From Alphaproteobacteria bacterium (lineage in GTDB: Bacteria; Pseudomonadota; Alphaproteobacteria; UBA8366; Aestuariispiraceae): DNA of 64,000 nucleotides. The position numbers and the translations under genes are program-made. Where the stretch lies: the NCBI GenBank assembly GCA_030065235.1, contig JASJDC010000002.1, forward strand, positions 830,001-894,000, read 5' to 3'. The notes beneath the pieces are model-generated. The model was not told the origin of the DNA and did no database searches. It saw only the letters and a program-made list of their open reading frames with translations. Shown in pieces: positions 17,083-25,414 of the stretch. Numbering within the stretch: the stretch's first letter is position 1; every line of letters starts with the position of its first letter.

Positions 17083-18294
17083 CTAATCGCCGCCGCGCGC
17101 CCCGTCCAGGGGGGCCGTTTGGGATGGGGGTTCGGGCAGCGGCTTCCAGGTCAGCGCCGCGCCCAGCACCAAGAGCGCCGAGGCGCAGAGCGAGGGCGCG
17201 GTCAGGCTGCCGGTCGCCTCGAATAGCAATCCGGCGAAGGCGGGGCCGATCATCTGCCCGACGCCGAACGCGGCGGTCAAAAGCGCGATGGCGCGCCTCG
17301 GGTCGCCGCGCGTCACCCGGCGCGCCTCGACCATCGCCAGCGCCGTCAGGCCCATGATCGTGCCGCCCAGCATCACGGCGGCGGCCAGGACCAGCACGGG
17401 ACCTTGGCTCAGGACGCTCAGCGCGACGCCAAGCGCCAGGGTCAGACTGGCCAGCGCATAGGCGCGCAAGACCGTGGTCAGCCGCGCGACCCAGTTCCAG
17501 AACAACACGCTGGGCGCGGCCGCGAGGCCGACAGTAAGCCACAGGACCGTCTCATAGGCCGCGAGCGACGGCGTCTCCCGCGCCAGGGTCGAGAGGAAGG
17601 TCGCGGTGATGACATAGCCGAAACCCATGGTGAAATAGGCGGTGAACAACCGGCCCAGCCCGCGCGTCTCGCCCTCTTGGCGCGGCGGCGGCGGTTGGGC
17701 GGCTCGGTTCCGTTCGCCCGGGATCAGCACCCACGCGGCGGCCGCTGCTAGGCCGGTGATCGCAGCGCTCCAGAACCACAGTCCGGCGCCGTCATCGTTT
17801 GGCCGGCCTAGACCGCCGACCAGAACGGCCGAAACGGCGACGCCTATTCCAACTCCTGAGAAATACAGGCTGCTGAGACCGCCCCGGCCGGCCTGGGCCA
17901 ACCGGTCGAGGACCAGGGCAGAAGCGAAAAGCAACGCCACCGCGCTGGCGACGCCGCCGAGCAGGCGAAGACCGGCATAGAGCCAGGGATCCTGGGTCAG
18001 GCCCATCGCGCCGGTCGTTGCGGCGGACAGGGCCAGACCGGCAATGAACCAAAGCCGTTTATCGCCGGAGATGGCGGAGGAGGCCGCCAGCAGCGCGCCG
18101 AGCAGATAGCCCAGATAATTCGCCGCCGCGATCCAGCCGCCCGCCGCTTTGGACAGGCCGCCATTCTCGATCATGAAAGGGAGGATCGGTGTATAAACGA
18201 ACCGCCCGATCCCCATCGCCGCCGCGATCGCGATCATCCCGCCCAATGCGATCAGGATAGGCTTGTGGTTATTCCGGACGGCGGTTTGGGTCAT
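17083..18294 (-). CDS. MFS transporter, YbfB/YjiJ family
   Basis: Inner-membrane secondary transporter of about 12 hydrophobic segments (403 residues from ATG 18294). The N-terminal block [23 protein letters not shown] is the hallmark of the YbfB/YjiJ subgroup, whose substrates are unknown. A proline- and charge-rich central loop (about residues 190-215) divides the halves. It lies 50 bases upstream of gshB in the same direction, so the two may be co-transcribed. Confidence 0.86.
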   Translation of the reverse strand: MTQTAVRNNHKPILIALGGMIAIAAAMGIGRFVYTPILPFMIENGGLSKAAGGWIAAANYLGYLLGALLAASSAISGDKRLWFIAGLALSAATTGAMGLTQDPWLYAGLRLLGGVASAVALLFASALVLDRLAQAGRGGLSSLYFSGVGIGVAVSAVLVGGLGRPNDDGAGLWFWSAAITGLAAAAAWVLIPGERNRAAQPPPPRQEGETRGLGRLFTAYFTMGFGYVITATFLSTLARETPSLAAYETVLWLTVGLAAAPSVLFWNWVARLTTVLRAYALASLTLALGVALSVLSQGPVLVLAAAVMLGGTIMGLTALAMVEARRVTRGDPRRAIALLTAAFGVGQMIGPAFAGLLFEATGSLTAPSLCASALLVLGAALTWKPLPEPPSQTAPLDGARGGD

Positions 18295-18405
18295 CGACCC
18301 GATATGCGCTTGAACAGGCAATCGGGCAAAACAATATCGCGCGATAGTGCGGCCCGCGATGCGCGTTTGGTGCGGCGACGAAATCACCCGGGGTGAAGGG
18401 GGTAG

Positions 18406-18828
18406 ATGATGATCATACCGAACTTGATGGTGCGCGATGTGGCGGCTTCGGTCGGGTTCTATCGCGATGTATTGGGCTTGAGCCTTGAGATGTCGGTGGC
18501 CGCCGATCAGTCATTCAGTCAAGGCGCCGAGCTGGTGGCCGACCCCGTCTTCGCAGTCGTCAGCTGGAACGGCGCGGAGCTGATGCTCCAATCGGTCGAC
18601 AGCCTGGCTGCGGAAGTGCCCGATTTTGCGGCCGGTCAGGCGCCGCAGCCGGGCGGCACGGTCTATTTCCGGGGCTACCATCCCAACGACCTGCCCGCCG
18701 CGATCCCTGAGGACGCTAAGGTCAAGCCCGCCGAGACCGCGTGGTACGGCATGCGCGAGCAATATATCCGCGACCCGGACGGCCATATTCTCTGTTTCGG
18801 CGCCCCCGACGGCGCGCCGCCTGAATGA
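18406..18828 (+). CDS. VOC (glyoxalase/bleomycin resistance) family protein
   Basis: 140-residue protein with the paired beta-alpha-beta-beta-beta fold of the vicinal-oxygen-chelate superfamily. The opening IPNLMVRDVAASVGFYRDVLGLSLEM and closing MREQYIRDPDGHILCFG are standard. The C-terminal Asp/His/Glu metal-ligand region is only partly conserved, so dioxygenase, lyase or binding-protein roles cannot be separated. A second in-frame ATG follows at 18409. It is divergent from the MFS gene. Confidence 0.8.
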   Translation: MMIIPNLMVRDVAASVGFYRDVLGLSLEMSVAADQSFSQGAELVADPVFAVVSWNGAELMLQSVDSLAAEVPDFAAGQAPQPGGTVYFRGYHPNDLPAAIPEDAKVKPAETAWYGMREQYIRDPDGHILCFGAPDGAPPE

Positions 18829-18848
18829 TCCCGACACCCGCGCCGCTT

Positions 18849-18864
18849 CCGGCTTGAAAGCCGG
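18849..18864. other. short hairpin in front of rpmI
   Basis: CCGGC (18849-18853) pairs with GCCGG (18860-18864) around TTGAAA, 21 bases after the VOC gene stop. No T-run follows, so it is at best a weak terminator; it could belong to a leader of the ribosomal-protein transcript. Confidence 0.3.
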
Positions 18865-19004
18865 GGCGGGGTCCTCTATATCCGCGCGTCCCCGCATTTA
18901 AGAGAAAGCGGGCGAAAACAGCGCGCCGGGCCGATAGGGTATGCCTTGCCGCTGAGATCAAGATCGGCGGCGATCTCCATGCGCCGCCCGCGAAGGAGAA
19001 GAAA

Positions 19005-19202
19005 ATGCCCAAACTGAAAAACAAGAGCTCCGCCAAGAAGCGGTTCAAGATCACCGGCTCCGGCAAGGTCCGGTTCTACAGCGCCTATTTGCGCCACAAC
19101 ACCTCGACCCGTCCTCAGAAGATGAAGCGGCAGAATCGCGGCGGCCAGATCATGGCGGACGCGGATGCACGGATCGTGAAACGGAATTGGCTGCGCGGCT
19201 GA
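19005..19202 (+). CDS. rpmI: 50S ribosomal protein L35
   Basis: 65-residue basic large-subunit protein. The family motif [20 protein letters not shown] opens the chain and the late [10 protein letters not shown]... region is conserved. A strong ribosome site (AAGGAGAAGAAA) precedes ATG 19005. Paired with rplT 70 bases downstream as in nearly all bacteria, but the translation factor gene infC, normally in front, is absent. Confidence 0.98.
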   Translation: MPKLKNKSSAKKRFKITGSGKVRFYSAYLRHNTSTRPQKMKRQNRGGQIMADADARIVKRNWLRG

Positions 19203-19272
19203 CCGGCCCGCCCGTTTCGGCTCCGTTTTGGCCCCGTTTCAGACACAGACTTTACTTTAGGAGACAGGTACG

Positions 19273-19650
19273 ATGGCCCGCGTAAGCAATGGCAAGACCC
19301 GGCGCGCCCGGCATAAGAAGATTTTGAAAGCGGCGAAAGGCTATTACGGCCGCCGCAAGAACACCATCCGCACAGCGATGCAGGCGGTCGACAAGGCCGG
19401 CCAGTACGCCTATCGCGACCGCCGCGCCCGCAAGCGCGATTTCCGCGGTCTTTGGATTCAGCGCATCAACGCCGCAGTGCGTGAGGCGACGGATCATGAG
19501 ATGACCTACGCCCGCTTCATGGACGGCGTGCACAAGGCCGGCATCGAGCTGGACCGCAAGGTTCTGGCCGATATCGCAGTGCATGAGCCGGACGCCTTCA
19601 AGGCGATCGTTTCCCAGGCGCAAGCGGCGATCGCGGCGGCGAAAGCCTAA
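19273..19650 (+). CDS. rplT: 50S ribosomal protein L20
   Basis: 125-residue RNA-binding protein needed early in 50S assembly; in E. coli it also represses its own operon. The start [19 protein letters not shown] and the block [24 protein letters not shown] are standard. TAGGAGACAGGT precedes the ATG. Downstream, the usual pheS-pheT pair is missing; convergent yraN lies 40 bases away. Confidence 0.98.
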   Translation: MARVSNGKTRRARHKKILKAAKGYYGRRKNTIRTAMQAVDKAGQYAYRDRRARKRDFRGLWIQRINAAVREATDHEMTYARFMDGVHKAGIELDRKVLADIAVHEPDAFKAIVSQAQAAIAAAKA

Positions 19651-19690
19651 GCCAAACACAGTTTTTCTGTCATAGCCGTGGCGGTCGGGA

Positions 19691-20053
19691 TCAGCGTTCC
19701 GGCCGCCACGCGTCTTTCAGGTGGCGCAACCGCCAACGGCCGACAAGAACCGCATCGAACCGAATTGGCGCGGCGGCGAGGTCCGGTCGGTGCGCGACAT
19801 ACCAGGCGAGCGCCCGGGCGATCCGCTGCTGTTGACGCCGGTCGATCGCCGCGGCCGCTGTGGCCAGACTGTCCCGCCGTTTCACTTCCACCACGACGAG
19901 AGTTGCGCCGTCGCGCACCAACAGGTCGATTTCACCGACCGGCGTTTTCAGTCGCGTGGCGACGATCCGGCAGCCTTTTAGCCTGAGCCACAGGGCGGCG
20001 AGACGTTCGGCGCTGCGCCCGCGCCTCTCGGCCTTCCGCCGCGTGGCGGGCAC
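19691..20053 (-). CDS. yraN: YraN family endonuclease-like protein (UPF0102)
   Basis: 120-residue protein of the restriction-endonuclease-like YraN family. The metal-binding core is VGEIDLLVRDGATLVVVEVKRR (about 39-60, with the Asp and Glu-x-Lys of a PD-(D/E)xK site), preceded by the helix GRSAERLAALWLRLKG. Molecular function not settled. It follows rsmI by 3 bases on the minus strand, the arrangement seen in many proteobacteria. Confidence 0.9.
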   Translation of the reverse strand: MPATRRKAERRGRSAERLAALWLRLKGCRIVATRLKTPVGEIDLLVRDGATLVVVEVKRRDSLATAAAAIDRRQQQRIARALAWYVAHRPDLAAAPIRFDAVLVGRWRLRHLKDAWRPER

Positions 20054-20056
20054 GCT

Positions 20057-21022
20057 TCAGCCGGCCTTGGGCGGCGCGGCCAGCGCCAGGGCCCGCTGAT
20101 AGACGGTTCGCCGTTTCGCGCCGGTCTCGCCAGCCACACGGTCGGCCGCGTCGCGCGTCGACAGGCCCGCTGCGAGCGCGTCCCGCAATTGGCGATCGAT
20201 CTCTTCCGGATCGGCCTGCGACGCCTGTACGGGCGGATCGACGATCAGCACGACCTCACCCTTGGGCGGCCCCTCGGCGGCGTAATGCGCCGCCAATTGC
20301 GCGAGCGGGCTTGAGCGGAATTCTTCGAACAGTTTGGTGACTTCACGCGCCATCACCGCCCGCCGGTCGCCCAAGACCGCCGCCATGTCGGCCAGGCAGG
20401 CGGGCAGGCGTTTCGCCGATTCCAGGAAGATCAGACTGGCCGGCGTGTCGGCCCAGCGCGCCAGAAAATCGCGCCGCGCCTTGGTCTTGGTCGGTGGGAA
20501 GCCGGCGAATAGAAACGCGTCGGTCGGCGCGCCGGACGCGCTCAGCGCGCCGAGAATCGACGACGGGCCGGGGATCGGGACCACCCGCACGCCGTCCTCC
20601 CAGGCCTGTCGCACCAGCTTGAAGCCAGGGTCGGAGATCAGCGGCGTGCCGGCGTCGGAGACAAGCGCGACCGCCTGCCCCTGGCGAACGCGATCGAGCA
20701 AAGCGTCGCGGCGTCTCGGATCGCTGTGATCGTGATAGGCGGTCAACGCCTTGGAAAGGCCATAATGCGATAACAATCTCGCAGTTGTTCTTGTGTCTTC
20801 GCAGGCGATCAGGTCGGCGGCGCGCAAGATGTCTATGGCGCGTAAGGTGATGTCGCGCAGGTTGCCGATCGGGGTCGCGACGATATAGAGCGCGGGCGGC
20901 AGCGGGGCCGTCTCTTCTATCGGCCGCGCGCCTGCGGTCGATTTGGCGCCCGATTTAGCGCCCGGGTCAGGGCCGGCGTCGGCACGGGCATTCGGGCGAT
21001 TGTCGAAATCGGGGTCGGTCAT
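20057..21022 (-). CDS. rsmI: 16S rRNA (cytidine-1402-2'-O)-methyltransferase
   Basis: SAM-dependent tetrapyrrole-methylase-fold enzyme that 2'-O-methylates C1402 in the 30S decoding centre. 321 residues. ATPIGNLRDITLRAIDILR and the central VSDAGTPLISDPGF and PIPGPSSILGALSASG are the family motifs. An N-terminal extension of about 45 polar residues precedes the fold. A helical C-terminus (residues about 280-315) is the usual RsmI tail. Confidence 0.95.
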   Translation of the reverse strand: MTDPDFDNRPNARADAGPDPGAKSGAKSTAGARPIEETAPLPPALYIVATPIGNLRDITLRAIDILRAADLIACEDTRTTARLLSHYGLSKALTAYHDHSDPRRRDALLDRVRQGQAVALVSDAGTPLISDPGFKLVRQAWEDGVRVVPIPGPSSILGALSASGAPTDAFLFAGFPPTKTKARRDFLARWADTPASLIFLESAKRLPACLADMAAVLGDRRAVMAREVTKLFEEFRSSPLAQLAAHYAAEGPPKGEVVLIVDPPVQASQADPEEIDRQLRDALAAGLSTRDAADRVAGETGAKRRTVYQRALALAAPPKAG

Positions 21023-21068
21023 TAGGTTGGGCTTAGCACGCCGAGACGCTCACAAAGGGTCGCCATCT

Positions 21069-22508
21069 ATGCAGGATTTTTCTTCCCCACGCCATACGCC
21101 CATGGAACGCCAGGCCGGCGCCGCGTCCCGCTTTGGCATAGCGCAGGCGCTGGCGGCGGTCGCGTTAATCGTCCTGACGGCCTGCGCGACCGGCGGCGAG
21201 TCGGGGCCGGAGATCAGCCCTCCGAGCGACGCCGCCGCGGCGGAGAGCGATGCCGCTACGGCGGCGGCCACGTCGAGTCCCGCCGACCTGCTGGAGGAGG
21301 ATCCGTTCCTTCTGGAGACGCTCGGCCAACAACCGTCCGGCGTTCGGCTCGAACGCCCCGGCGCGCAAATCGGCCTGTTGGCGCCGCTAAGCGGCCCGAA
21401 CGCTGAGATCGGTCGGGCGCTGCTGGAAGGCGCGCAGATGGCGCTGTTCGATGTCGGCGCGACGGATGCGACACTGATGCCTTTCGATACACGGGGCGCG
21501 CCGGACGGCGCGGCGCAGGCCGCCAGCGAAGCGATCGGCCGCGGCGCCGACATCCTGATCGGACCCTTGTTGGCCGGGTCGGTGGAGGCGGTGAAGCCGA
21601 TCGCCGCACAGTCAGGCGTGCCAGTGGTTAGTTTTTCGAACAATCCGACGGTTGCGGATGACGGCGCCTTCGTGCTCGGATTCTCGCCCGCCCAACAGGT
21701 GCGGGCCATTGTGGATTTCGCGGTGCGGGAAGGGGCGACGCGCTTTGCGGTGATCGCTCCGAACACGCCCTATGGCGAGCTTGTGGTGCGCACGGTTCAG
21801 GAGACCGTGCCGCTCTACGCTGCGACGATTTCCAAGATCCGTTTCATCGATTCGACCGCGACCGATTTCTCCGAGACGATCATCGAGATGTCCGATTATG
21901 AGGCGCGGCGCGAGGCGTTGCTTGAAGAAATCCGCGCCTTGGAAGGCGAGACCGACGAGGCCTCGCGGGCGGCGCTGCGCCGGTTGGAGCTTTTCGACAC
22001 GCTGGGCGAGCCTGATTTCGATGCGATCCTGGTTCCGGCGGACAGCGAAAACGCCTTGCGCACCCTGTCGGCGCAACTCGCCTATTACGATGTCGATCAG
22101 CCCACCGTGCGGGTCTTGGGACTGCAGATCTGGGACGAGTTTTCCGGACTGTCCAACGAACCCTCTCTGATTGGGGCTTGGTATCCGGCGCCGGACAGCG
22201 CCCTGCTGACGCAGTTCCGCGACCGCTATCGGCGGTTCTACGGACGGCCGCCGCTGCGCATGGCCTCGCTCGGCTATGACGCAACCGCCTTGGCGGCGGT
22301 TCTGGCGCGCGGCGGCGCCGCCGGGAATGCCTCCCCCTATTCCAGGATCGCCTTGACCAACCCGCAAGGATTTCTCGGCGTCGACGGTCTGTTCCGGCTG
22401 AATCCCGATGGCGCAGCGCAGCGCGCCTATGCGATCCGAGAGATCACCCGGTCCGGCCTCCGCACCGTCCAACCCGCCGCCACCAGCTTCGAGCCTGCGA
22501 TCAATTAG
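21069..22508 (+). CDS. penicillin-binding protein activator LpoA-like lipoprotein
   Basis: 479-residue outer-membrane lipoprotein precursor. Basic N-terminus, a hydrophobic segment and lipobox LTAC with acylated Cys39 are clear, followed by a Ala/Ser/Glu-rich linker. The C-terminal domain (about 90-470) has the periplasmic-binding-protein type I fold of the YraM/LpoA family: QIGLLAPLSGPNAEIGRALLEGAQMAL and VSFSNNPTVADDGAFVLGFSP. In enterobacteria the equivalent protein activates PBP1A. It is divergent from rsmI with 46 bases between start codons, the same neighbourhood (rsmI, lpoA, yraN) as in E. coli. Confidence 0.9.
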   Translation: MQDFSSPRHTPMERQAGAASRFGIAQALAAVALIVLTACATGGESGPEISPPSDAAAAESDAATAAATSSPADLLEEDPFLLETLGQQPSGVRLERPGAQIGLLAPLSGPNAEIGRALLEGAQMALFDVGATDATLMPFDTRGAPDGAAQAASEAIGRGADILIGPLLAGSVEAVKPIAAQSGVPVVSFSNNPTVADDGAFVLGFSPAQQVRAIVDFAVREGATRFAVIAPNTPYGELVVRTVQETVPLYAATISKIRFIDSTATDFSETIIEMSDYEARREALLEEIRALEGETDEASRAALRRLELFDTLGEPDFDAILVPADSENALRTLSAQLAYYDVDQPTVRVLGLQIWDEFSGLSNEPSLIGAWYPAPDSALLTQFRDRYRRFYGRPPLRMASLGYDATALAAVLARGGAAGNASPYSRIALTNPQGFLGVDGLFRLNPDGAAQRAYAIREITRSGLRTVQPAATSFEPAIN

Positions 22509-22576
22509 CGGCTCGGTCGGAACTGGATACCGCAAGGGCGTCGCGGCCCACCATCGGTCGGCTCAAAACGGCCCTG

Positions 22577-22609
22577 TGTCATAAAATCGTAACCAAACCG
22601 TCACAAGAC
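22577..22609. promoter_or_regulatory. Pho box: three direct repeats at 11-base spacing
   Basis: Half-sites TGTCAT (22577), CGTAAC (22588) and CGTCAC (22599) repeat at exactly 11 bases, the PhoB recognition pattern (consensus unit near CTGTCAT plus A/T spacer). The block lies about 155 bases before the pstS start, in a region otherwise without a gene. It predicts induction of the pst operon under phosphate limitation by PhoB, which is itself encoded in the operon. Confidence 0.8.
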
Positions 22610-22763
22610 CTACGGCCTACGAAGGCTAACGGTCCGTCGGCGTGTATGGAGTCTCCCGAACCGGGCGGCAATCTGTAGACGTCGATCGAAAACAGGGACA
22701 GAGGCGCGTTTCCTGCGCGTCTTTCGAACACTTTTCCAATCAAACCAAATTATGGGGATTTCT

Positions 22764-23789
22764 ATGAAGGCTCTCTTCAAGTCTGTCGCCGTTGCAGCGC
22801 TCGGCGTCGTCGCCGTGGCCGGCGCGGCCGAAGCCCGCGATCAGATCCGCATTGTCGGCTCGTCCACGGTCTTCCCGTTCGCTACGGCTGTTGCGGAAAA
22901 CTTCGGCAAAACGACCAGCTTTAAAACGCCGGTCATTGAATCCACCGGTTCGGGCGGCGGCCTCAAACTGTTCTGCGCCGGCGTTGGCGTCGAGCATCCG
23001 GACGTGACCAATGCGTCGCGCCGGATCAAGAAATCCGAATATGATCTGTGCCAGTCGAATGGCGTGACCGATATCGTCGAGATGAAGATCGGCTATGACG
23101 GCATCGTCATGGGCAACGCGAAAAGCGCGACCGCGCTGAATGTGACCATCGATCAGGTCTTCCTGGCTCTCGCGAAGCAGGTTCCGGACGCCAGCGGCGC
23201 CCTCGTGCCGAATCCGAATAAGACCTGGGCCGATGTCGATCCGTCGCTGCCGAACATCGCGATCGAAGTGCTCGGTCCGCCGCCGACCTCCGGCACGCGC
23301 GACGCCTTTGTCGAGCTTGTGATGGAAGAAGGCGCGGAGATTGTCGCCGAAGCCACCGGCGCGGGCGAGGCTCTGGAAGACGTCGCCGGTGAAATCCGCG
23401 AAGACGGCGCCTTCATCGAAGCTGGCGAGAACGACAACCTGATCGTTCAGAAGCTGGAAGCCAACCCGAACGCCTTCGGCATCTTCGGTTTCTCGTTCCT
23501 CGATCAGAACGCCGATAAGATCAAAGGCGCGACGATGGGCGGCGTGGCGCCGACCTTTGACGCGATCGCCGACGGCTCCTATCCGGTTTCCCGGTCGCTC
23601 TACTTCTATGTGAAGAAAGCGCATGTGGGCGTCATTCCGGGTATTGAGGAATATCTGGCGGAGTTCTCCAGCGAGAACGCCTGGGGTCCGGACGGCTATC
23701 TGGCCGACAAGGGTCTGATCCCGATGCCCGACGCTGAGCGCGCTCAGTATGCGGGTGCGGCGTCAGGGTTGAGCGCGTTGGCGCTCTAA
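22764..23789 (+). CDS. pstS: phosphate ABC transporter substrate-binding protein
   Basis: Periplasmic phosphate-binding protein, 341 residues from ATG 22764; a nearby ATG at 22752 is in frame, but GGGGA sits correctly for 22764. Signal peptide 1-24 ends AEA before RDQIRIVG. Phosphate-binding stretches IVGSSTVFPF (about 29-38) and ESTGSGGGLKLF are present, and a later PPPTSGTRDAFVE. It delivers phosphate to PstCA. A strong terminator follows the gene, likely giving much more pstS than pstCAB mRNA. Confidence 0.96.
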   Translation: MKALFKSVAVAALGVVAVAGAAEARDQIRIVGSSTVFPFATAVAENFGKTTSFKTPVIESTGSGGGLKLFCAGVGVEHPDVTNASRRIKKSEYDLCQSNGVTDIVEMKIGYDGIVMGNAKSATALNVTIDQVFLALAKQVPDASGALVPNPNKTWADVDPSLPNIAIEVLGPPPTSGTRDAFVELVMEEGAEIVAEATGAGEALEDVAGEIREDGAFIEAGENDNLIVQKLEANPNAFGIFGFSFLDQNADKIKGATMGGVAPTFDAIADGSYPVSRSLYFYVKKAHVGVIPGIEEYLAEFSSENAWGPDGYLADKGLIPMPDAERAQYAGAASGLSALAL

Positions 23790-23819
23790 GTCCCGACGCG
23801 TTTCGCTCAATGAACATGA

Positions 23820-23856
23820 CGAGGGCCGGTCGGCTTCTGACCGGCCCTCGTTTTCT
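23820..23856 (+). terminator. intrinsic terminator between pstS and pstC
   Basis: Perfect 12-bp stem CGAGGGCCGGTC (23820-23831) / GACCGGCCCTCG (23839-23850) with a 7-base loop, then TTTTCT. Placed 31 bases after the pstS stop, it would attenuate transcription into pstC and keep the binding protein in excess. Confidence 0.9.
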
Positions 23857-23988
23857 AAAATCGGGCGGCTCGAAGCCGGTCGGCGAAACGCCGTCGACCT
23901 ACTGCGCGTCGCGCATCTTTTCTACGTTGGTCCCGGTCGACGATCGCCAATGGGTTCGACGGTTGTTTCGGTTTAGGGTGGTCAAGCG

Positions 23989-25371
23989 ATGAATTTGGCG
24001 ATTTTGCTGGCTGCCGTATTGCTGCTCGCCCTGTATTCCTATGCGTTAGGCCGGGGCCGCGCGCTCGGTCAGACGACGGGCCATCCCTCTGAGTTGCACT
24101 CCCGACCTGGCTATTACGGGACTTATACCGCGCTTTGGTCGGTCATTCCGGCCCTGCTGGTGATCGCGATCTGGCTGATGGCGGAAGGGGTGATCGTCGA
24201 GGGGCTGGTGGTCGCCTCGCTTCCGCAGGCGCAGCAAGATCTGCCCAATGCGCAACTGGGCCTTCTGCTGAACGATATTCGCAACGTCGCCTCCGGGGCC
24301 TTCTCCGCTGAGCAAGCCGAGCCCTTCGTCCGCGCCGCCGCGGAGCGCTATAATGGGCTACGCCTGACCAGCTTCATCGGCATGGCGGCGATCGCCGTCT
24401 TGCTCGCCGTTATCGGGCTTTATTGGGCGCGCCGCGCCATCGATCCGGGACTGCGCGCACGCAACGCAGTCGAGCGGATCGTCATGGTGTTTTTGGTCGC
24501 CGCTTCGACCATCGCGATTTTCACCACTGTCGGCATTGTCCTGTCGCTGCTTTTCGAGGCCTGGCGCTTTTTCTCCCAGGTGCCCTTCTATGAGTTTCTG
24601 TTCGGCCTGCAATGGTCGCCGCAGATCGCCCTGCGCGCGGACCAGGTCGGCTCGTCCGGGGCCTTTGGCGCGGTGCCGATTTTCGCCGGCACCTTGTTGA
24701 TCAGCTTCATCGCCATGGTGGTCGCCGTCCCGGTCGGCCTGATGTCGGCGATCTATATGGCGGAATATGCGACCCCGAAGTTTCGCTCTTTCGTCAAACC
24801 GCTGCTTGAGGTGTTGGCGGGGATTCCAACGGTGGTCTATGGCTTCTTCGCCGCCTTGACCGTGGCGCCGCAGATCCGCGGATTTGGCGAGTCGTTCGGT
24901 CTGGATGTCGCGTCGGAAAGCGCACTGGCCGCTGGTTTGGTGATGGGGATCATGATCATCCCCTTCGTTTCCAGCCTGTCGGACGATGTGATCTCGGCGG
25001 TGCCGCGCTCGCTGCGGGAAGGCTCCTATGGCATGGGCGCGACCAAGTCGGAGACGATTGTCCGGGTGATCCTGCCCGCCGCGCTGCCGGGCATTGTCGG
25101 TTCGATCCTGCTCGCGGTCAGCCGCGCGATCGGCGAGACGATGATCGTGGTCATGGCGGCGGGTCTGGCCGCGAACTTGACGGCGAACCCGTTCCAGGCG
25201 GTGACCACGGTCACGGTTCAGATCGTCACGCTGCTGGTCGGGGATCAGGAGTTCGACAGTCCCAAGACGCTCGCCGCCTTCGCGCTGGGCCTGGTGCTGT
25301 TCTTCATTACCCTCTGTTTGAACGTGATCGCGCTGCATGTCGTGCGCAAATATCGCGAGCAATATGATTGA
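23989..25371 (+). CDS. pstC: phosphate ABC transporter permease PstC, long form
   Basis: Inner-membrane permease, 460 residues, longer than the roughly 320 of E. coli PstC because of an N-terminal section. Hydrophobic segments occur at about 1-20, 46-66, 127-147 and 163-190, then the permease domain with AGTLLISFIAMVVAVPVGLMSAIYMAEYA. The ABC coupling (EAA) loop is MGATKSETIVRVILPAALPGIVGS. The extended N-terminus is usual for alphaproteobacterial PstC. Forms the channel together with PstA. Confidence 0.93.
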   Translation: MNLAILLAAVLLLALYSYALGRGRALGQTTGHPSELHSRPGYYGTYTALWSVIPALLVIAIWLMAEGVIVEGLVVASLPQAQQDLPNAQLGLLLNDIRNVASGAFSAEQAEPFVRAAAERYNGLRLTSFIGMAAIAVLLAVIGLYWARRAIDPGLRARNAVERIVMVFLVAASTIAIFTTVGIVLSLLFEAWRFFSQVPFYEFLFGLQWSPQIALRADQVGSSGAFGAVPIFAGTLLISFIAMVVAVPVGLMSAIYMAEYATPKFRSFVKPLLEVLAGIPTVVYGFFAALTVAPQIRGFGESFGLDVASESALAAGLVMGIMIIPFVSSLSDDVISAVPRSLREGSYGMGATKSETIVRVILPAALPGIVGSILLAVSRAIGETMIVVMAAGLAANLTANPFQAVTTVTVQIVTLLVGDQEFDSPKTLAAFALGLVLFFITLCLNVIALHVVRKYREQYD

Positions 25372-25414
25372 GCGGCGCCGCCGACCCGGCGCCCATGTCT
25401 AAGGAAGATCGGTC

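Noticed and set aside
17033-17542. N-terminal extension of gshB frame
   Set aside because: Overlaps the MFS gene on the same strand in another frame and has no match to glutathione synthetases.
23810-23992. 60-codon frame between pstS and pstC
   Set aside because: Contains the intrinsic terminator and has no coding character.
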